Positions 22,481 through 33,934 of a DNA stretch of 64,000 bases are shown piece by piece. The notes under the pieces are model-generated. The model made no database searches and was not told the DNA's origin. It worked only from the letters and a program-made list of their open reading frames with translations. Each line of letters opens with the position of its first letter. Position 1 is the first letter of the stretch. Source of the stretch: Anadara kagoshimensis (taxonomy: Eukaryota; Mollusca; Bivalvia; Arcoida; Arcidae); NCBI GenBank assembly GCA_021292105.1, contig CM037869.1:24504050-24568049 (forward strand). The letters are read 5' to 3'. The position numbers were made by a program, and so were the translations under genes.

Positions 22481-24080
22481 GTAAGAATTCATGAAATAAA
22501 TTACGGGGCCGTCATTACAGTATTGTTCTTTAGTTTGATGTCTCTGTGTCCAGGAGTGCCCTTGATTTATTTGACGTCCCATAGTTCCATGTTCCTTTCA
22601 CTCAATTTTGACTTAGTTTGATATCTCTGTGTCCAGGATTGCCTCGGATTTATTTGACGTCCCATAGTTCCATTTTCCTTTCACTAATGTTTTATAACGC
22701 GCGTGGCGGGTTGAGCTAGCTAAACAGGAGGTGTTTGCCCTTCCGGAGCACACAGTCTCACTAGTCTATGTGATTAATCTAATTTGCCAGCTTAAAAGTT
22801 TTTCCTTTGCTTCTGGATTGGCATTCGAACATGGATTAGTAGTTTTGTTTTTGATGATTACCAATCTAAGAATAATCTCTAAACATGGTACTAATTGACG
22901 GATCGGTGACCACGCCCACAATGTTCCGACAAAGACCTGGCATGCTTGAATGACACACAATAAGAATGAAAACTTGGCCTGAATTGTACCTTTTAATGAC
23001 GTCACTGACATTAGTACGTCACTAGTTGCCGTGACGCTGCTTTGGTACCGTGATGACGGCCTTTGTCGGAACATTGTGGGCGTGGCCGGCGATACGTCAA
23101 TTAGTAACGTACTGTGTATAATTGAATCCAGTTGTTCCAAGCTTAAATAGTTTAATCCATGCTTAAAAATGTTAAGAAGTCAATAAAAATGAAAATAACA
23201 TCATCAAATTGATAGTTTATAATCATATAGTTAAGTTAGGTGTAATTCTATTTACTTTCAACATTTACAACATTAATTTCAAAACAGAGCTGAAATTTTG
23301 ATTCATCAATTGATGGTCATTTCCAATGAAACCGTGTGATGGTTAGATATAAGATTTGTAAGTCTAAACAACAATTTCTTATGAACATCATATAAAAACT
23401 CAATTCTACGCTAATAGGTGACCGAATAGCTCAATTGTTAGAACGCTCAGCTAGTATTGGGAGGGTCCAAGTTTGGTGTTCGCTGCATTTTTCCTTTCAT
23501 GTTACATTTGGATGACCCGTCCGATATTGGGAATTGGTTGGTCCAAGGATGCGACTTGGTGTTTTTGATTTAAGTGAGTCGAAAAAATTAGGGAGGAATG
23601 TGGCGGGCCGGACTTGATATTTGACCGGGTAGCTCAATTGGTAGAGCTTGCCGCTAGAATTGAGAATGTCCCGTGTTTGAGTCCCAATTCGGCCGCTACA
23701 TTTGTCCCATTCTTGTTACAGCAACACTAGACGGTCGTTTCCGAATAATATTCCTCATCAGCATTTATTTATACCTCAGCCAAGTAAAGTTTTAATTATT
23801 ATTTGATGTCTATTCTGGCATTAAGTTGAACATGTACAACTTTATAAAGCGAACTATTTTTTCAATGATACGTGTGTACCTACTGCATGAAACTAACGGC
23901 AACTCTAAATCATTATTTTTTATTGAAGACGACAAAATTCAAATCTACATGTTCGGTCTAATTCGATTTATTGTCGCTACATTTTCAGTAGTATAAAGTT
24001 CTTATTTCCTGTATTTTTATATTTTGTAGTACACAGACCAAGGACTTCGACGGACTTTACCTGGTACGTTAACCCCCCCC

Positions 24081-24145
<65 letters not shown>

Positions 24146-24147
24146 TA

Positions 24148-24200
<53 letters not shown>

Positions 24201-26502
24201 GACTTAGGTATTGAGCACAAAAATACTGATGTCTCAAAAATATTAATATATCATTAAATATTAATGCTCACAATAGCAAGGAAATTTGTAACTGATAAAA
24301 ATGCACTTGGCAACCACGACGTCAGCAAAAGTATGCAACACAGATACTGAAACAGCCAAACCAAAAAAAAAACGCAACAAAGGATTGCATATATTTGAAC
24401 CATTGAGCATTAAAACCCCGTGGTTGAACGATCCAGAGTTAATGAAGAACTATTTTGATGTGGGAAGAACATCGAACATGTGGGTTTAAAATATCGTTTG
24501 ATCGGACATATATAAGATGTTTGTAAATGTTAAACGCAACTTTCACAAATTTTCAGCTATTTTCGTCAAGACACTTTTGATTTACCTTGACAAATTACGT
24601 GTTGTGCTAATGTTTATTAACTGTTTTTGTACTAGAACGCAATTGATGAACATTGCATACCTTAGTCCAGGGATAATTTTTTTTGAAGCTTGAATTTCCC
24701 ATAATTACAGCTCTGTTGAGAATTTAATGTTAAAATGTTGAAAGAAAATAGAATTACGTCTAGCTTAACACTATCAATTTTTTCAATGATATTTTGATTT
24801 TTTGTTTTTGTTTTATTTAATTTTTGTTTATGATGAATTAAACCAATAAAGGGTCGAACAGCGGGGTCCAGTTAAAACGGTAAAGCCCCACTTCATTCTT
24901 TTTGTGACCGACACAGGGTGAACTTACAGAACTAAACAACTTAGATAGAAATACTTTATCCGGGGTTTATCGGCAGACAGCATGCATATCTACCAGCTGT
25001 TATTTCTGGTATCACATGCACTCGTACATTAGGTATACACATGTAATGAAGAGGTGACCTATATCTACATTTTCAGAAAATCCATACCAGATTTGCCCCA
25101 TACCAAGAATCTTACCTATATGGCACACTTGATTTTTTAACTTCAAAATCATTTTATATGTAAATGTATAATTTACTTTCGCAATACACACTTGGCACAT
25201 ATCCAAGATAGTGTCGCATTCCCCGATTGTAATATATATGTGTATAGAGTTAAGATATAAGGTTTATCTTTTAGTATATTGCGCAGTTTGTTTTTAAATT
25301 AAAAATAAAACTTTTTAATTTAACAACATTTACTTCATTAAAAGACGATACACAGCAGTGTACTCATTACAGTTTGTCGAAAGTTTCACACCCATGTGCC
25401 GAATCGGCAGCTCATCCTAGCCCCTCGTTATCTATAACTCGATACCTTTAATAATTTTCGGCACCTGCTGTCAACTGCTCGACCACTCGGCTATTCGGCA
25501 CCTGCTGTCAACTGCTCGACCACTCGGCTATTCGGCACCTATTCGGTGACTCGATTCCTCCTTAGCTAGAAAACATCAGTTCAGTAAACATGCCTGCAAT
25601 CACACGTATATCGCCAAATTTTAGAGAGAAAATTACCATCTCGGCCCTTCGGCAGCCAATTCTCGGCTCCTTTTCTTTTGCTCCTTGTAAAACTTTCGAC
25701 AGGCCTGTGTTGTATATTTAGGTTATAGGAAAATAAGTGCTATGTAGCGTCTAGCTACTACCATTATACGCGGTACATTATGTTACTAGCATGTTATCAT
25801 CTGTTGCAGTAATCAATCTGACATAGGGTCGATTTAGCAAAAAGTTTCTGTTGTTTTATTACAAAAAACATTGGTTACCACAACTACTGTTGACTGAAAA
25901 TTTAGTTTCAGTCCTTAATCAGAGACAGACTTATTTGTAATTACTTGTAAAACATTTTAAAATGTATGAAAACAATATATCAGTATTTAAAACTTGGATG
26001 GAGGCAATATAATCTAGAGCCTACTTTGCAAGCAAACCTGGTTGTACTGTATATTTTTTTTTTATTAAATTTTTATTTAAATTCAACAGAATTATTTGTA
26101 ACTATATAACAAAAATAAACTTACCCGTCCATGTTCTTTAAATTACATTCGAAAAAAAACAAACAAACCAAGACACTTTATAAACTGACATATTTTGTTT
26201 AACACGCAAACTTCTACAAGGGATTTGAAGCCGGACCACGACAGTCACGTTGTTATATATTTTTTCTGATTGTTACTTTGTTTTTATAGGTCGTGGTCGC
26301 CCCAGAACCAGCGCTTTAACTGCAACATCCGGAAAGCCAGCTATACATTTAGTAGAAGGAAAACCAGCACCGGAATCAAGCAGAAATCGTAAGTATATTT
26401 TGTTATATATATTATAAACTTTTCTTTAAGTTTTGAAGTTTTAAACAATTGAACTCATCTAAAACTTCTCTTAATGGTACACCAAAATAAACAGGGAATA
26501 TC

Positions 26503-26549
<47 letters not shown>

Positions 26550-27366
26550 TTAGATTCTACACAAATGTCAGGCGCTCTACTACTAGTATTCCATTTATAT
26601 ATATTTTTTATTAAAAAAAATTATTTTGTAAGCCTAGGCTTATCAAGGCCCGCAAAACGTTTTATGGCCGTCATCACAATATTGTTGATAAGTTTGATGT
26701 CTCTGTGTCTAGGATTGCCCTGGATATATTTGACGTCCATAGTTTCATGTTCCTTTCACAATTTTGATTACACACATGGCGGGTGTAGCTAGCTAAACAG
26801 GAGGTGCTTACCCTTCCAGATCACCCGGTCTCACTTCCCTGTTGGAAGTTCACTTGTCAATGCTAAAGGTTTTACTTTTTTCAGGATTGTGATTCGGACA
26901 TGGATTAGTATGTTTGTTTTTGATTGTATCTAATTTTGTTTGTATTTTTTTTTTTGTAGCTCATTATATAGTTGGATGGATATCGTACATAAAGAATGTT
27001 TTCACATTTGACAAAAACCAGGCAAGAGACGTCATTACTGTTCCGGAAAAGGGTCTATATTTTACTTACAGTCGTATACACTTCACTGTTAAACAAAAGG
27101 GAGAAAATAAACGATCCGGGGTATACCAAATGCCGGTTACGCATGCGCTGTACAGGCGGACAACTGGAGGAAGGTTTGAGGTGATACAGGATTCGTCTTT
27201 AAAATGTTCAATGCAAAATGACACTTCGGTAGTACATAGCAGCTACTTAGAGGGTATTGCCTATTTTAAAAAGGGAGATGAGATTAAAATTGGACTTACT
27301 TACTCCGAAACATTGGAATATGACATTACAAACAAAGACAATTATTTCGGTATGTTCCAAGTGTGA
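21953..27366 (+). CDS. TNF superfamily ligand 1 (four exons, 355 aa)
   Basis: The spliced CDS is 21953-22480, 24030-24063, 26290-26388 and 26960-27366. All introns are GT-AG, with phases 0, 1, 1. The product is a predicted type II membrane protein. The cytosolic tail (about residues 1-90) holds RPRFSVSESESC. One membrane segment spans about 91-121. The stalk carries CPIKC and ECC (residues 144-165). The C-terminal TNF homology domain (about 222-355) has GLYFTYSRIHF, MPVTHALYRR, YLEGIAYFKKGDEIKIGL and the closing NYFGMFQV. TNF homology domains trimerise and bind TNF receptors at the cell surface or after shedding; that role here is inferred. The domain has one Cys (KCSM). Start: the ATG at 21953 is used, with in-frame alternatives at 21962 and 21974. 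The tandem paralogue is at 38483. Membership of the superfamily is firm; the vertebrate orthologue is not assigned. Confidence 0.9.
22500..22865 (+). mobile_element. Retroelement 3' end in TNF ligand 1 intron 1
   Basis: GTTTGATGTCTCTGTGTCCAG occurs twice in tandem (about 22535 and 22617, first 20 bases conserved), followed by GAGCTAGCTAAACAGGAGG, CCCTTCCGGAGCACAC and the tail TTCGAACATGGATTAGTA. It starts about 20 bp after the exon 1 donor. Confidence 0.75.
22888..23112. mobile_element. MITE-like element, family E, in TNF ligand 1 intron 1
   Basis: The ends are inverted repeats of about 45 nt, e.g. CCACGCCCACAATGTTCCGA (left) against TCGGAACATTGTGGGCGTGG (right). It carries a perfect CRE palindrome TGACGTCA at 22997-23004. 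Only this copy is seen in the window. Confidence 0.8.
23415..23720 (+). mobile_element. Two tRNA-like SINE heads about 205 bp apart
   Basis: The heads begin near 23423 (GACCGAATAGCTCAATTG, degenerate B-box) and 23625 (GACCGGGTAGCTCAATTGGT with B-box GTTTGAGTCCC). Both lead into CGCTGCATTT or CCGCTACATTT and a C-poor, T-rich body. The second head looks tRNA-like, but an intact acceptor stem cannot be drawn, so a functional tRNA is unlikely. Confidence 0.5.
24030..24063 (+). CDS. TNF ligand 1, exon 2 (34-nt microexon)
   Basis: Acceptor TTATATTTTGTAG at 24029; donor GTACGT at 24064. It enters in phase 0 and leaves in phase 1, encoding YTDQGLRRTLP plus the first base of a Gly codon. It is required to join exons 1 and 3 in frame, and its counterpart at 40511 also starts with Tyr. 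Confidence 0.75.
24072..24198. repeat. C8 and (CT)n(CA)n microsatellite 9 nt after the microexon donor
   Basis: A C run, CT repeats and interrupted CA repeats run to 24198. The tract begins 9 nt after the 5' splice site. Confidence 0.95.
24240..25367. other. TNF ligand 1 intron 2, no exon seen
   Basis: A 62-codon frame at 24301-24489 has no recognisable domain, and no splice pattern supports it. Confidence 0.4.
25368..25714. mobile_element. Inverted-repeat element family C, in TNF ligand 1 intron 2
   Basis: Ends: TACAGTTTGTCGAAAGTTT and AAACTTTCGACAGGCCTGTG. Inside, a 36-bp stretch (CTGCTGTCAACTGCTCGACC...) is tandemly duplicated near 25466-25540. Confidence 0.65.
26290..26388 (+). CDS. TNF ligand 1, exon 3 (linker)
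   Basis: 99 nt between TTTTTATAG and GTAAGTAT, phases 1/1. It encodes a basic, Pro/Ser/Thr-rich linker (RGRPRTSAL near its start) between stalk and TNF domain. Confidence 0.78.
26503..26546. repeat. (CA)n microsatellite in intron 3
   Basis: About 22 CA units, 115 bp after the exon 3 donor. Confidence 0.95.
26625..26935 (+). mobile_element. Retroelement 3' end immediately upstream of TNF ligand 1 exon 4
   Basis: It reads AAGCCTAGGCTTATCAAGGC, TTTTATGGCCGTCATCACA, GTAGCTAGCTAAACAGGAGG, and ends with the single-unit tail GATTCGGACATGGATTAGTA, 25 bp before the exon 4 acceptor tract. Confidence 0.85.
26960..27366 (+). CDS. TNF ligand 1, exon 4 (TNF homology domain)
   Basis: Acceptor TTTTTTTTGTAG; the stop TGA is at 27364-27366. 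The whole receptor-binding jelly-roll domain is in this exon, as is usual in the superfamily. Confidence 0.92.
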
Positions 27367-28074
27367 CACAGAGATTTGGAAGTTTCATTTAAGCTGCCAA
27401 ATGGATTCGGGCTTCCATTGCTGACTATCAAACACGACGAAATGTTGAGTTGATCAATGTATACAATGGGACATCCTACGTTCGTAACACAAGTTACACG
27501 TGACAGTGTATAACGTCGTGACGTCATCAGATTGGATAGGCCAGTAAATCAAACTCTAAGAGTGATTTAGACTTATCAGAGCGTTTGACTTCATTGCAAA
27601 TGTCCAGATCGTTTAATCATTTGTGCCAAAGTATTTTTTTAATGATCTCAGATAAATGTGTTCGCCTCAAGACAGGTTCTTCTATCGGCAGGACACAGAA
27701 TTGCAATGCTTAAAATACAAAAAGGACAGGATTTCCGGTGTTATTTCTCTATAATAGAACCATCACAAGTTAGAGAACGTGTATGTAATACACGTAACTC
27801 TTAATGAATGGGTTGTGTTTGTTCATGAACCTAAGACATCTACCGATGCTTGCAAGGATCACGGCTTCAAACAGACAAAACGGTCAGTAACTAAACCTTA
27901 TTAACAATAGGTACAACAAATGATGGCTTGCAATAATCTGTGTTTTAACATTTAGAATACAGAACATAGCTACATAATATAAACATTTTTTAAAGTTTTT
28001 AATGGATTAAGATTAATTTAAATTTTACTTATTGGATTATGACAAGTACCGTACCGTTCGTATTAAGTGTCTCC
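27367..28074. other. 3' flank of TNF ligand 1
   Basis: Probable 3' UTR start. No clear AATAAA occurs close by; the first good one seen is at 28956-28961, beyond the minisatellite. Nothing else is recognised. Confidence 0.4.
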
Positions 28075-28079
28075 GAGAC

Positions 28080-28695
28080 AATTTATGGATTGGTTTTAAT
28101 TATCCGAAATAATTTATAGAACGATTTCTCTGAGATAATTTATGGAACGTTTGTATTTGTCTCTGAGAAAATTTATAAAACGTTTGTATTTGTCTCCGAG
28201 AGAATTTATAGAACGTTTGTATTTGTCTCTGAGAAAATTTATAGAACGTTTGTATTTGTCTCCGAGAGAATTTATAGAACGTTTGTATTTGTTTCTGAGA
28301 AAATTTATAGAACGTTTGTGTTTGTTAACGAGAGAATTTATAGAACGTTTGTATTTGTCTCTGAGAGAATTTATAGAACGTTTGTGTTTGTCTCCGAGAG
28401 AATTTATAGAACGTTTGTATTTGTCTCTGAGAGAATTTAGAACGTTTGATTTTCTCTCTGAGAGAATTTATGGAACATTTGTTTTTTTTCTATGAGAGAA
28501 TTTATAGAACGTTTGTATTTGTATCTGAGAGAATTTAGAACGTTTGATTTTCTCTTTGAGAGAATTTAGAACGTTTGATTTTCTCTTTGAGAGAATTTAG
28601 AACGTTTTATTGTCTCTGAGAGAATTTATGGAACGTTTGATTTTCTCTCTGAGAGAGATTTATGGGACGTTTGTACATGTATTTTCTCCGAGAGA
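28080..28695 (+). repeat. 33-bp minisatellite, about 18 copies
   Basis: The unit starts GAACGTTTGTATTTGTCTCT and ends GAGAGAATTTATA. Because 33 is divisible by 3, part of the array is an open frame of 11-residue repeats (ERLYLSLREFI). Later units lose 2 bp (31 bp) and break the frame. A coding role is not supported. Confidence 0.9.
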
Positions 28696-28699
28696 GATT

Positions 28700-29249
28700 T
28701 AAGAGGTATAACGTTAATCATTATAAGCCATATTACATTAAATAATTATGTATTTAATACTATTTTGACAATACCATTGATATAATCTGTATTTGTGTTC
28801 CTTTTAAAAATATCCGGTATCAATTTTTATTCCGAACTTGAGTCTTCCAAGTACATTTCCTCTCAGGAATTGATTATAAATTAACAGAAAATTGTCCAGG
28901 GCATACCTATTGGATGATGGTTACGATGTACAATAGATGTTGAAATTTATGAAAAAATAAACCTATATTTTTACAATTAAAGCGAATATTATATTATGAT
29001 AAAATGCTATTTTTGCAGCTGCGTCATAACCGCTAATGGTTAATTATTTGCTCACGTGTAAATTCCAGGTTGTTTGGAATATAACTTTCTAGTCTTAACG
29101 GTTGATCTCAATTTACAAGTTCTCAAAGCTACTAAAATGTGACATATTAATTTCTCAATGTAATTATAATTATGTAATTAACACATATAATTGACTAATT
29201 AAACTAATTAATTAAACTGCCAAAGAGCCCATTTCTCTGTGATCTACAT
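28700..29249. other. Spacer, no gene seen
   Basis: AT-rich, with an AATAAA at 28956-28961 that could end a long TNF ligand 1 transcript. Confidence 0.35.
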
Positions 29250-29652
29250 GTACAAGCATGTCGAAAATTTAACACTTGGGAAACGAAAAAAGGGTCGAAG
29301 TTGTCTGCCGAGCGCCGAGATATGGTCAGATAGATAGAGTGAACGATATGCTACCGAGAGATATGTAGATGGCAGCTACATAAAAGCTGTCCAGATACAG
29401 TCAAACCTGTCTAAACAGGCCACCTAAGGGAACCAATAAAAGTGGCCTTTATATATGGGCAGGTGGCCCTTATATAGAGGTTCAAATAGCATTAATAAAG
29501 AGCAATTGGGATAAAATTTCACTGGCCTTCACAAGCTGATGGCCTTTATATAGAGGTAGCCTTTAAGATAGGTTCCACTGTATAAGTAACGAGATTCCGC
29601 TTTAAGTTGCTAATTCGGCACTTAGTGTTAAACTTTCGACAGGTCTGTACTG
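29250..29652. mobile_element. Family C inverted-repeat element interrupted by family A element
   Basis: The outer ends are ATGTCGAAAATTTAACACTT and AGTGTTAAACTTTCGACAGG. The family A element is inserted between them (see 29396-29582). Confidence 0.7.
29396..29582. mobile_element. Family A MITE-like element (ACAGTCAAACCTG ends)
   Basis: It starts ACAGTCAAACCTGTCTAAA and ends GATAGGTTCCACTGTA. Inside are repeated GTGGCCTTTATA and AGCAATTGGGATA motifs. Copies: 35748-35922, 47620-47805, 55555-55745 and the tandem block at 53426-54372. Confidence 0.8.
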
Positions 29653-29654
29653 CA

Positions 29655-30232
29655 CGTGTTATAAATATTCAGTATGTATACATGTATGCTATTAAATAAA
29701 TTGTGATTGTATTATTTTGTGATTATTAATTTTGCGTTTTAAAGATGTATTTAGCTTTGTGTCATATTTATGTATCAAGATTGTATATGTATATGTCCAG
29801 TTTTTAATGAATGCAATTTTCAAACACAGTCGTGAAATATACTTATGAAAATTGTCAGAAGACAGACATTTTTGTTTGGTGACAAGAAAAGATCAAATGG
29901 CAGTTCTGCTGTACTGAAGGGCTTAATTCACGTTTTTACAAAAAGTTCTTTAGTTTCGTTCTCTAGTTAAATTCAGAGTTTGATTAGTTTGTTTTCGTCG
30001 GTTGTAAGACAGACACCTGCAGTCAGGTTTCTTTGTACAATGTACATTGTAAATTATACTAAGTACTACTCGATCTCGAAACATTGCTCAATTTGTTTTA
30101 AACAGTGTTGTCGTGTTCTACTTTTGAAATATAAAGTGAAAATGGCAAATAGCATAAACATTCAAATATATCACACGCCATAACAATTAAAAACAATATG
30201 TCACATGGTTCTTGTCCATTTCGACTTCAAAT
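29655..30232. other. Spacer, no gene seen
   Basis: Short frames only; no domain. Confidence 0.35.
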
Positions 30233-30391
30233 TCGTTATTACTAAAACACCGTTTTTTAGAGATTGTAACCGCATTTTACAAAAATGTCACGAAAATACT
30301 GATTTTTTAAATTTTTTATTTTTTTTATTGTTTATTTTGTTTTGCAAAATGTGACTTCAATCTCTGAAAAACGTGGTTTTAGTAACAATGA
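30233..30391. mobile_element. MITE-like element, family F
   Basis: The inverted ends GTTATTACTAAAACACCG and CGTGGTTTTAGTAACAATG continue inward as AGAGATTGTAACCGCATTTT against AAAATGTGACTTCAATCTCT, flanking a T-rich core. Confidence 0.75.
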
Positions 30392-31117
30392 CTATGGTTT
30401 AAGCACGAAAACATGGTAAAAACTATTTGATCTAGAAGTTTAAAATTTGTCGTCATTGCTGTCTTGCGCACTTTCGCTAAAACATACTTTTCAGTCTGTT
30501 TATACAGTTATAATTATTCATGCTCATAATATGAGTTTATCATCTGTCTTGTTCGCCTGTTTATCATTCAGTTTCATGGTTTCTTGGTCCGTGTTGTGCT
30601 GGTTGTTGCTAAGTACATGTTGTTCATTTATGTTAGTCACAGTTATGTCTTCTATATTTTAAAACGAATCCAGGAAGGTCACATTATACGAAGTTTAAAT
30701 CGCAGTTACAATGCTCTACATGATTCTTAATGTTATCTTTCAGCAGGAAATTAATGAGGGCTATATGCATGTGTCTTGTATGAAACAAACAAACAAACAA
30801 ACAAAAAACAAGAGTTCAATATAACGACCTTGTTCTCGTTTTTACCTCATTATTATTTCTGTATTTTAACTTCTTTTTAATTTTTTGTGAATAAAGTATG
30901 AAAAGAAAAAGTAAAATCGATTGATGCAATATTGACTAACCTAACTCTACACAGCTTTTAAATATCAAAAACTAAAGGTTAATACATAATTTTAAATATT
31001 TGTACATGTTATTACATTTTACAAGAGTCAATAGCTAAAATTATCATCATATTATTTGACAAGATTTTTTATACTGACATGTATGTAATTAATTACACGA
31101 ATTATTACGTATCGCTA
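30392..31117. other. Spacer, no gene seen
   Basis: A 71-codon hydrophobic frame at 30447-30662 has no recognisable motif. Confidence 0.35.
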
Positions 31118-31339
31118 GGTAAACAATATTGACCTGTCCGCTTGACCTTTAATTTAAATATTTATTATGGAAGGGTTTATTTATGTATAAGAAATGCACG
31201 TGTTTATTACGAACTTTAAACACGAACACTGTTCATGTATGGACTGCGACTCCTACTACTACTACCCATGTATTGGGTGGATCCTTCTATATGAATGTTC
31301 CAAATGAAAGGTCAAGCGGACAGGTCAAAGTTGTTTGCC
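31118..31339. mobile_element. MITE-like element, family B, copy 3
   Basis: Left end GGTAAACAATATTGACCTGT; right end AGGTCAAGCGGACAGGTCAA followed by AGTTGTTTGCC. Confidence 0.8.
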
Positions 31340-31734
31340 AATATACATATACATAGTTTATTGATATATAAGAATTTGTTTTTGTTTCATGTAAATCATG
31401 TAAAGGTTGTTATGTAATACAGTTACTGAGTATGTTATCTGTTTAACATTAAAATTTAAAAATATTTTAAATGATGTTTTCTTAAAACGATAGATAGGAA
31501 CAATAAGTCAGGTGTTCAGTTACTTGGTCGTTGTGAGGTGTTTTCAGCTCCCGGAAATACAAATCATGCAAGCAAAACCACTATAAAAGGTGTTGAATGT
31601 ATCTCCGGGGGAGTTGTCAGAAAGCAAACCGAAAAGAGAATTAACCCCAGAAAAATATCGAAGGATCAAAACGATTACTTCAACTTTTTGACGTAATGTA
31701 ACGACGACGCATTGCAATCAAAGTTGTAATCAAA

Positions 31735-32065
31735 ATCAAACATATCTATCTATGCCAAAGTCACAATCCCAAAGCAAAGTACAAACTTTGAAGCTGGCAA
31801 ATTGGGCTAAACACGCGAATTTGTAGTAGGGAAGTGAGGCCAGGTGCTCCAGAAAGGTAAGCGCCGTCTGTTTAGCTATCAACGTCATTCACGTGTGAAA
31901 TCAAACTTGAGAATGAAAAGAAAAATGTAACTTTGGGATGTCAAATTTTTGGATACAGAGGCATCATACATAGGATGGACAGTTTTGGACATAATACTTT
32001 TTGAGGGCCCTGATAAACCTAAGCCAGCAATATCTTTGCTTCAACAATTTAATTGTTTCGATGGA
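31735..32065 (-). mobile_element. Retroelement 3' end, minus strand
   Basis: On the minus strand it reads AAGCAAAGATATTGCTGGCT, CTCTGTATCCAAAAATTTGA, then the UTR with CTGGAGCACCTGGCCTCACT and a single worn tail unit (ATTGTGACTTTGGCATAGAT). Confidence 0.65.
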
Positions 32066-32449
32066 TAAAGTTCCCATATTAGGACCAAGATTAAATCTAA
32101 ATACAACAAATCGTAAAGAGTATAAATGTTAAAAATGGCGGTTATTCGTAACCCCTCTAAAATAGGTCCTGTAATAAAAGTCTCGAATGTAAGTTTCGAT
32201 TAACACAAAACAGAAATCCCGCAAATTAATGTCAGAAAACAAACCTTGCCGATTATTACGTCAAAACGTCGATTTTTTTAAAACCGTTATTCAACGTTTT
32301 TCTATTCATGTGTAATGTTCCTTTACCTACCCGGAGATCGCTAATTCACGCCAGTCAGATGACAAATGGGGCAAATGATATTTAACGGTTGATTATGGAT
32401 TCCGGTTAACTTGATCGAGTGTTTTGTGTTCTATCGTTTTTCGTTACTT
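32066..32449. other. Spacer, no gene seen
   Basis: Nothing recognised. Confidence 0.3.
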
Positions 32450-32550
32450 GCCACTCCCTATACAATTTTCGGCCACTCGACAGTCGAGCTTTGACTCCTC
32501 TTCCATTACCCAGTCTTAAACTTTCGACTGGTCTGTAATGTACCATGGCT
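32450..32550. mobile_element. Family C right-end fragment
   Basis: Ends AAACTTTCGACTGGTCTGTA, preceded by TCGGCCACTCGACAGTCGAG. The left half is missing. Confidence 0.5.
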
Positions 32551-32837
32551 GATGGTTTGACAGACAGTGTAACCATGTCCACGTAGTTAGGACGCCAAAC
32601 ACCTGTAAAGAACAACTGGGATCCTAGTTCAAGAGTTTTATGATTTGAAAAAAAATCAGTAAATGGGCGATAGAAATCTACAATCTTGGGTAGGGTTTCA
32701 GAATGCAAACCGAAAACAGGATTAACCCCTGTTTTGTCGTGATTTGTTCGTTGCTGTTCTTTCGTGACTCTATAGTTTAAACAATATTTATTCATAGTTA
32801 AATACAAAAATACAACACAAGTCAATTTTAAACTGGC

Positions 32838-32948
32838 ACTCTATAGTGCCATCAGCACAACCCACAGGCAAAATGTCTGCACCTTCGCCTATAGCTGGCG
32901 ACGTCTCGATATAAGTGAAATATTAAAACACCATTACTCAATTCAGCT
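32838..32948 (+). mobile_element. 3' part of a type 1 SINE
   Basis: GCCATCAGCACAACCCACAG, ACCTTCGCCTATAGCTGGCG and GACGTCTCGATATAAGTGAA are present; the head is absent. Confidence 0.75.
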
Positions 32949-33063
32949 CATTCGTGACTGATGTATCAATGGTCATCATTTTATCACACAATTTTACTTT
33001 TGAGTGGTTTCTAAAGTATACAAATGCATTTCAGGCGACTCTTGATTATATATTGTCCACCAG

Positions 33064-33300
33064 GCCTCAGTTTCACAATCATTCCTTAGCTAAGATTTTC
33101 CTTAACCTAAATTTTTCCAATTTCAAATCTGTATAAGTTTGTTAATTTTCAAGATATTCAAGAATTTAAGGTATTATTTTTAATATCACTTCTAGATTAG
33201 AAACATTTGCATTTTGAAAAAAAAATCATCAGTAGTTCCAAAATTTCATAAATTTAAGTTTAGGACAATCTAAGCTAAAGAATGATTGTGAAACCGGGCA
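33064..33300. mobile_element. MITE-like element, family D
   Basis: The inverted ends CAGTTTCACAATCATTCCTT and AAGAATGATTGTGAAACCGG enclose an AT-rich core with CATCAGTAGTTCCAAAA. Confidence 0.75.
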
Positions 33301-33934
33301 AGAAAATATTCTTTCAGAGAAAAATTACATTTTGTACAAATGTTCAAAGTCACATCGCAAATACAATAAACCCTGGCATACTGCGTAAATGTGTTCAGGT
33401 CTATTTATATATCTGGTGCATTATTATACATACATACATATATATAGTGTTTACCGAGAACATGTAATAAAACAGCTACAAGTACTGACAAAACATTATT
33501 TCGGTTCTTATATCTACTCTATGTTGTGTATTTGCGGAATTCTGGCTTATAACCAGGTTAAATGTGAATTAACTCTGGCAAATATTTATTCAAGTTGTGT
33601 TTTCCCAAAATCTCGGGTCACGCGATTCAATGAAGTATTTCTATGAAAACCTTAAAGTGATTTTCAATATTCAAATTATTATGATTTAAAAGGTTCTTTA
33701 GTACAGTATTGCTACCGTAGTCTATCTCATGAACTTTATTAGCTGTCTAGTCATATATTACAAAGATAATGTTAACCTCTGTGCACTTCATAAAAAAACA
33801 ACACTAACATTGTACATCCCGGCTTCAGACAGGCAACAGACATGGTGACAAAATCAAATCTACTAAAAAAGAAAGTTTTATATGTGGTCCCTATTAAACG
33901 ACCACTTCACTGTTGGAGAAACAATACTCCCACC
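33301..33934. other. Spacer, no gene seen
   Basis: Short frames without motifs. Confidence 0.35.

Noticed and set aside
22766-23140. 124-codon minus-strand frame in TNF ligand 1 intron 1
   Set aside because: It spans the family E inverted-repeat element and retroelement tail, with no domain.
24301-24489. 62-codon frame in TNF ligand 1 intron 2 as an exon
   Set aside because: No splice sites fit the phases, and the counterpart intron in gene 2 has nothing similar.
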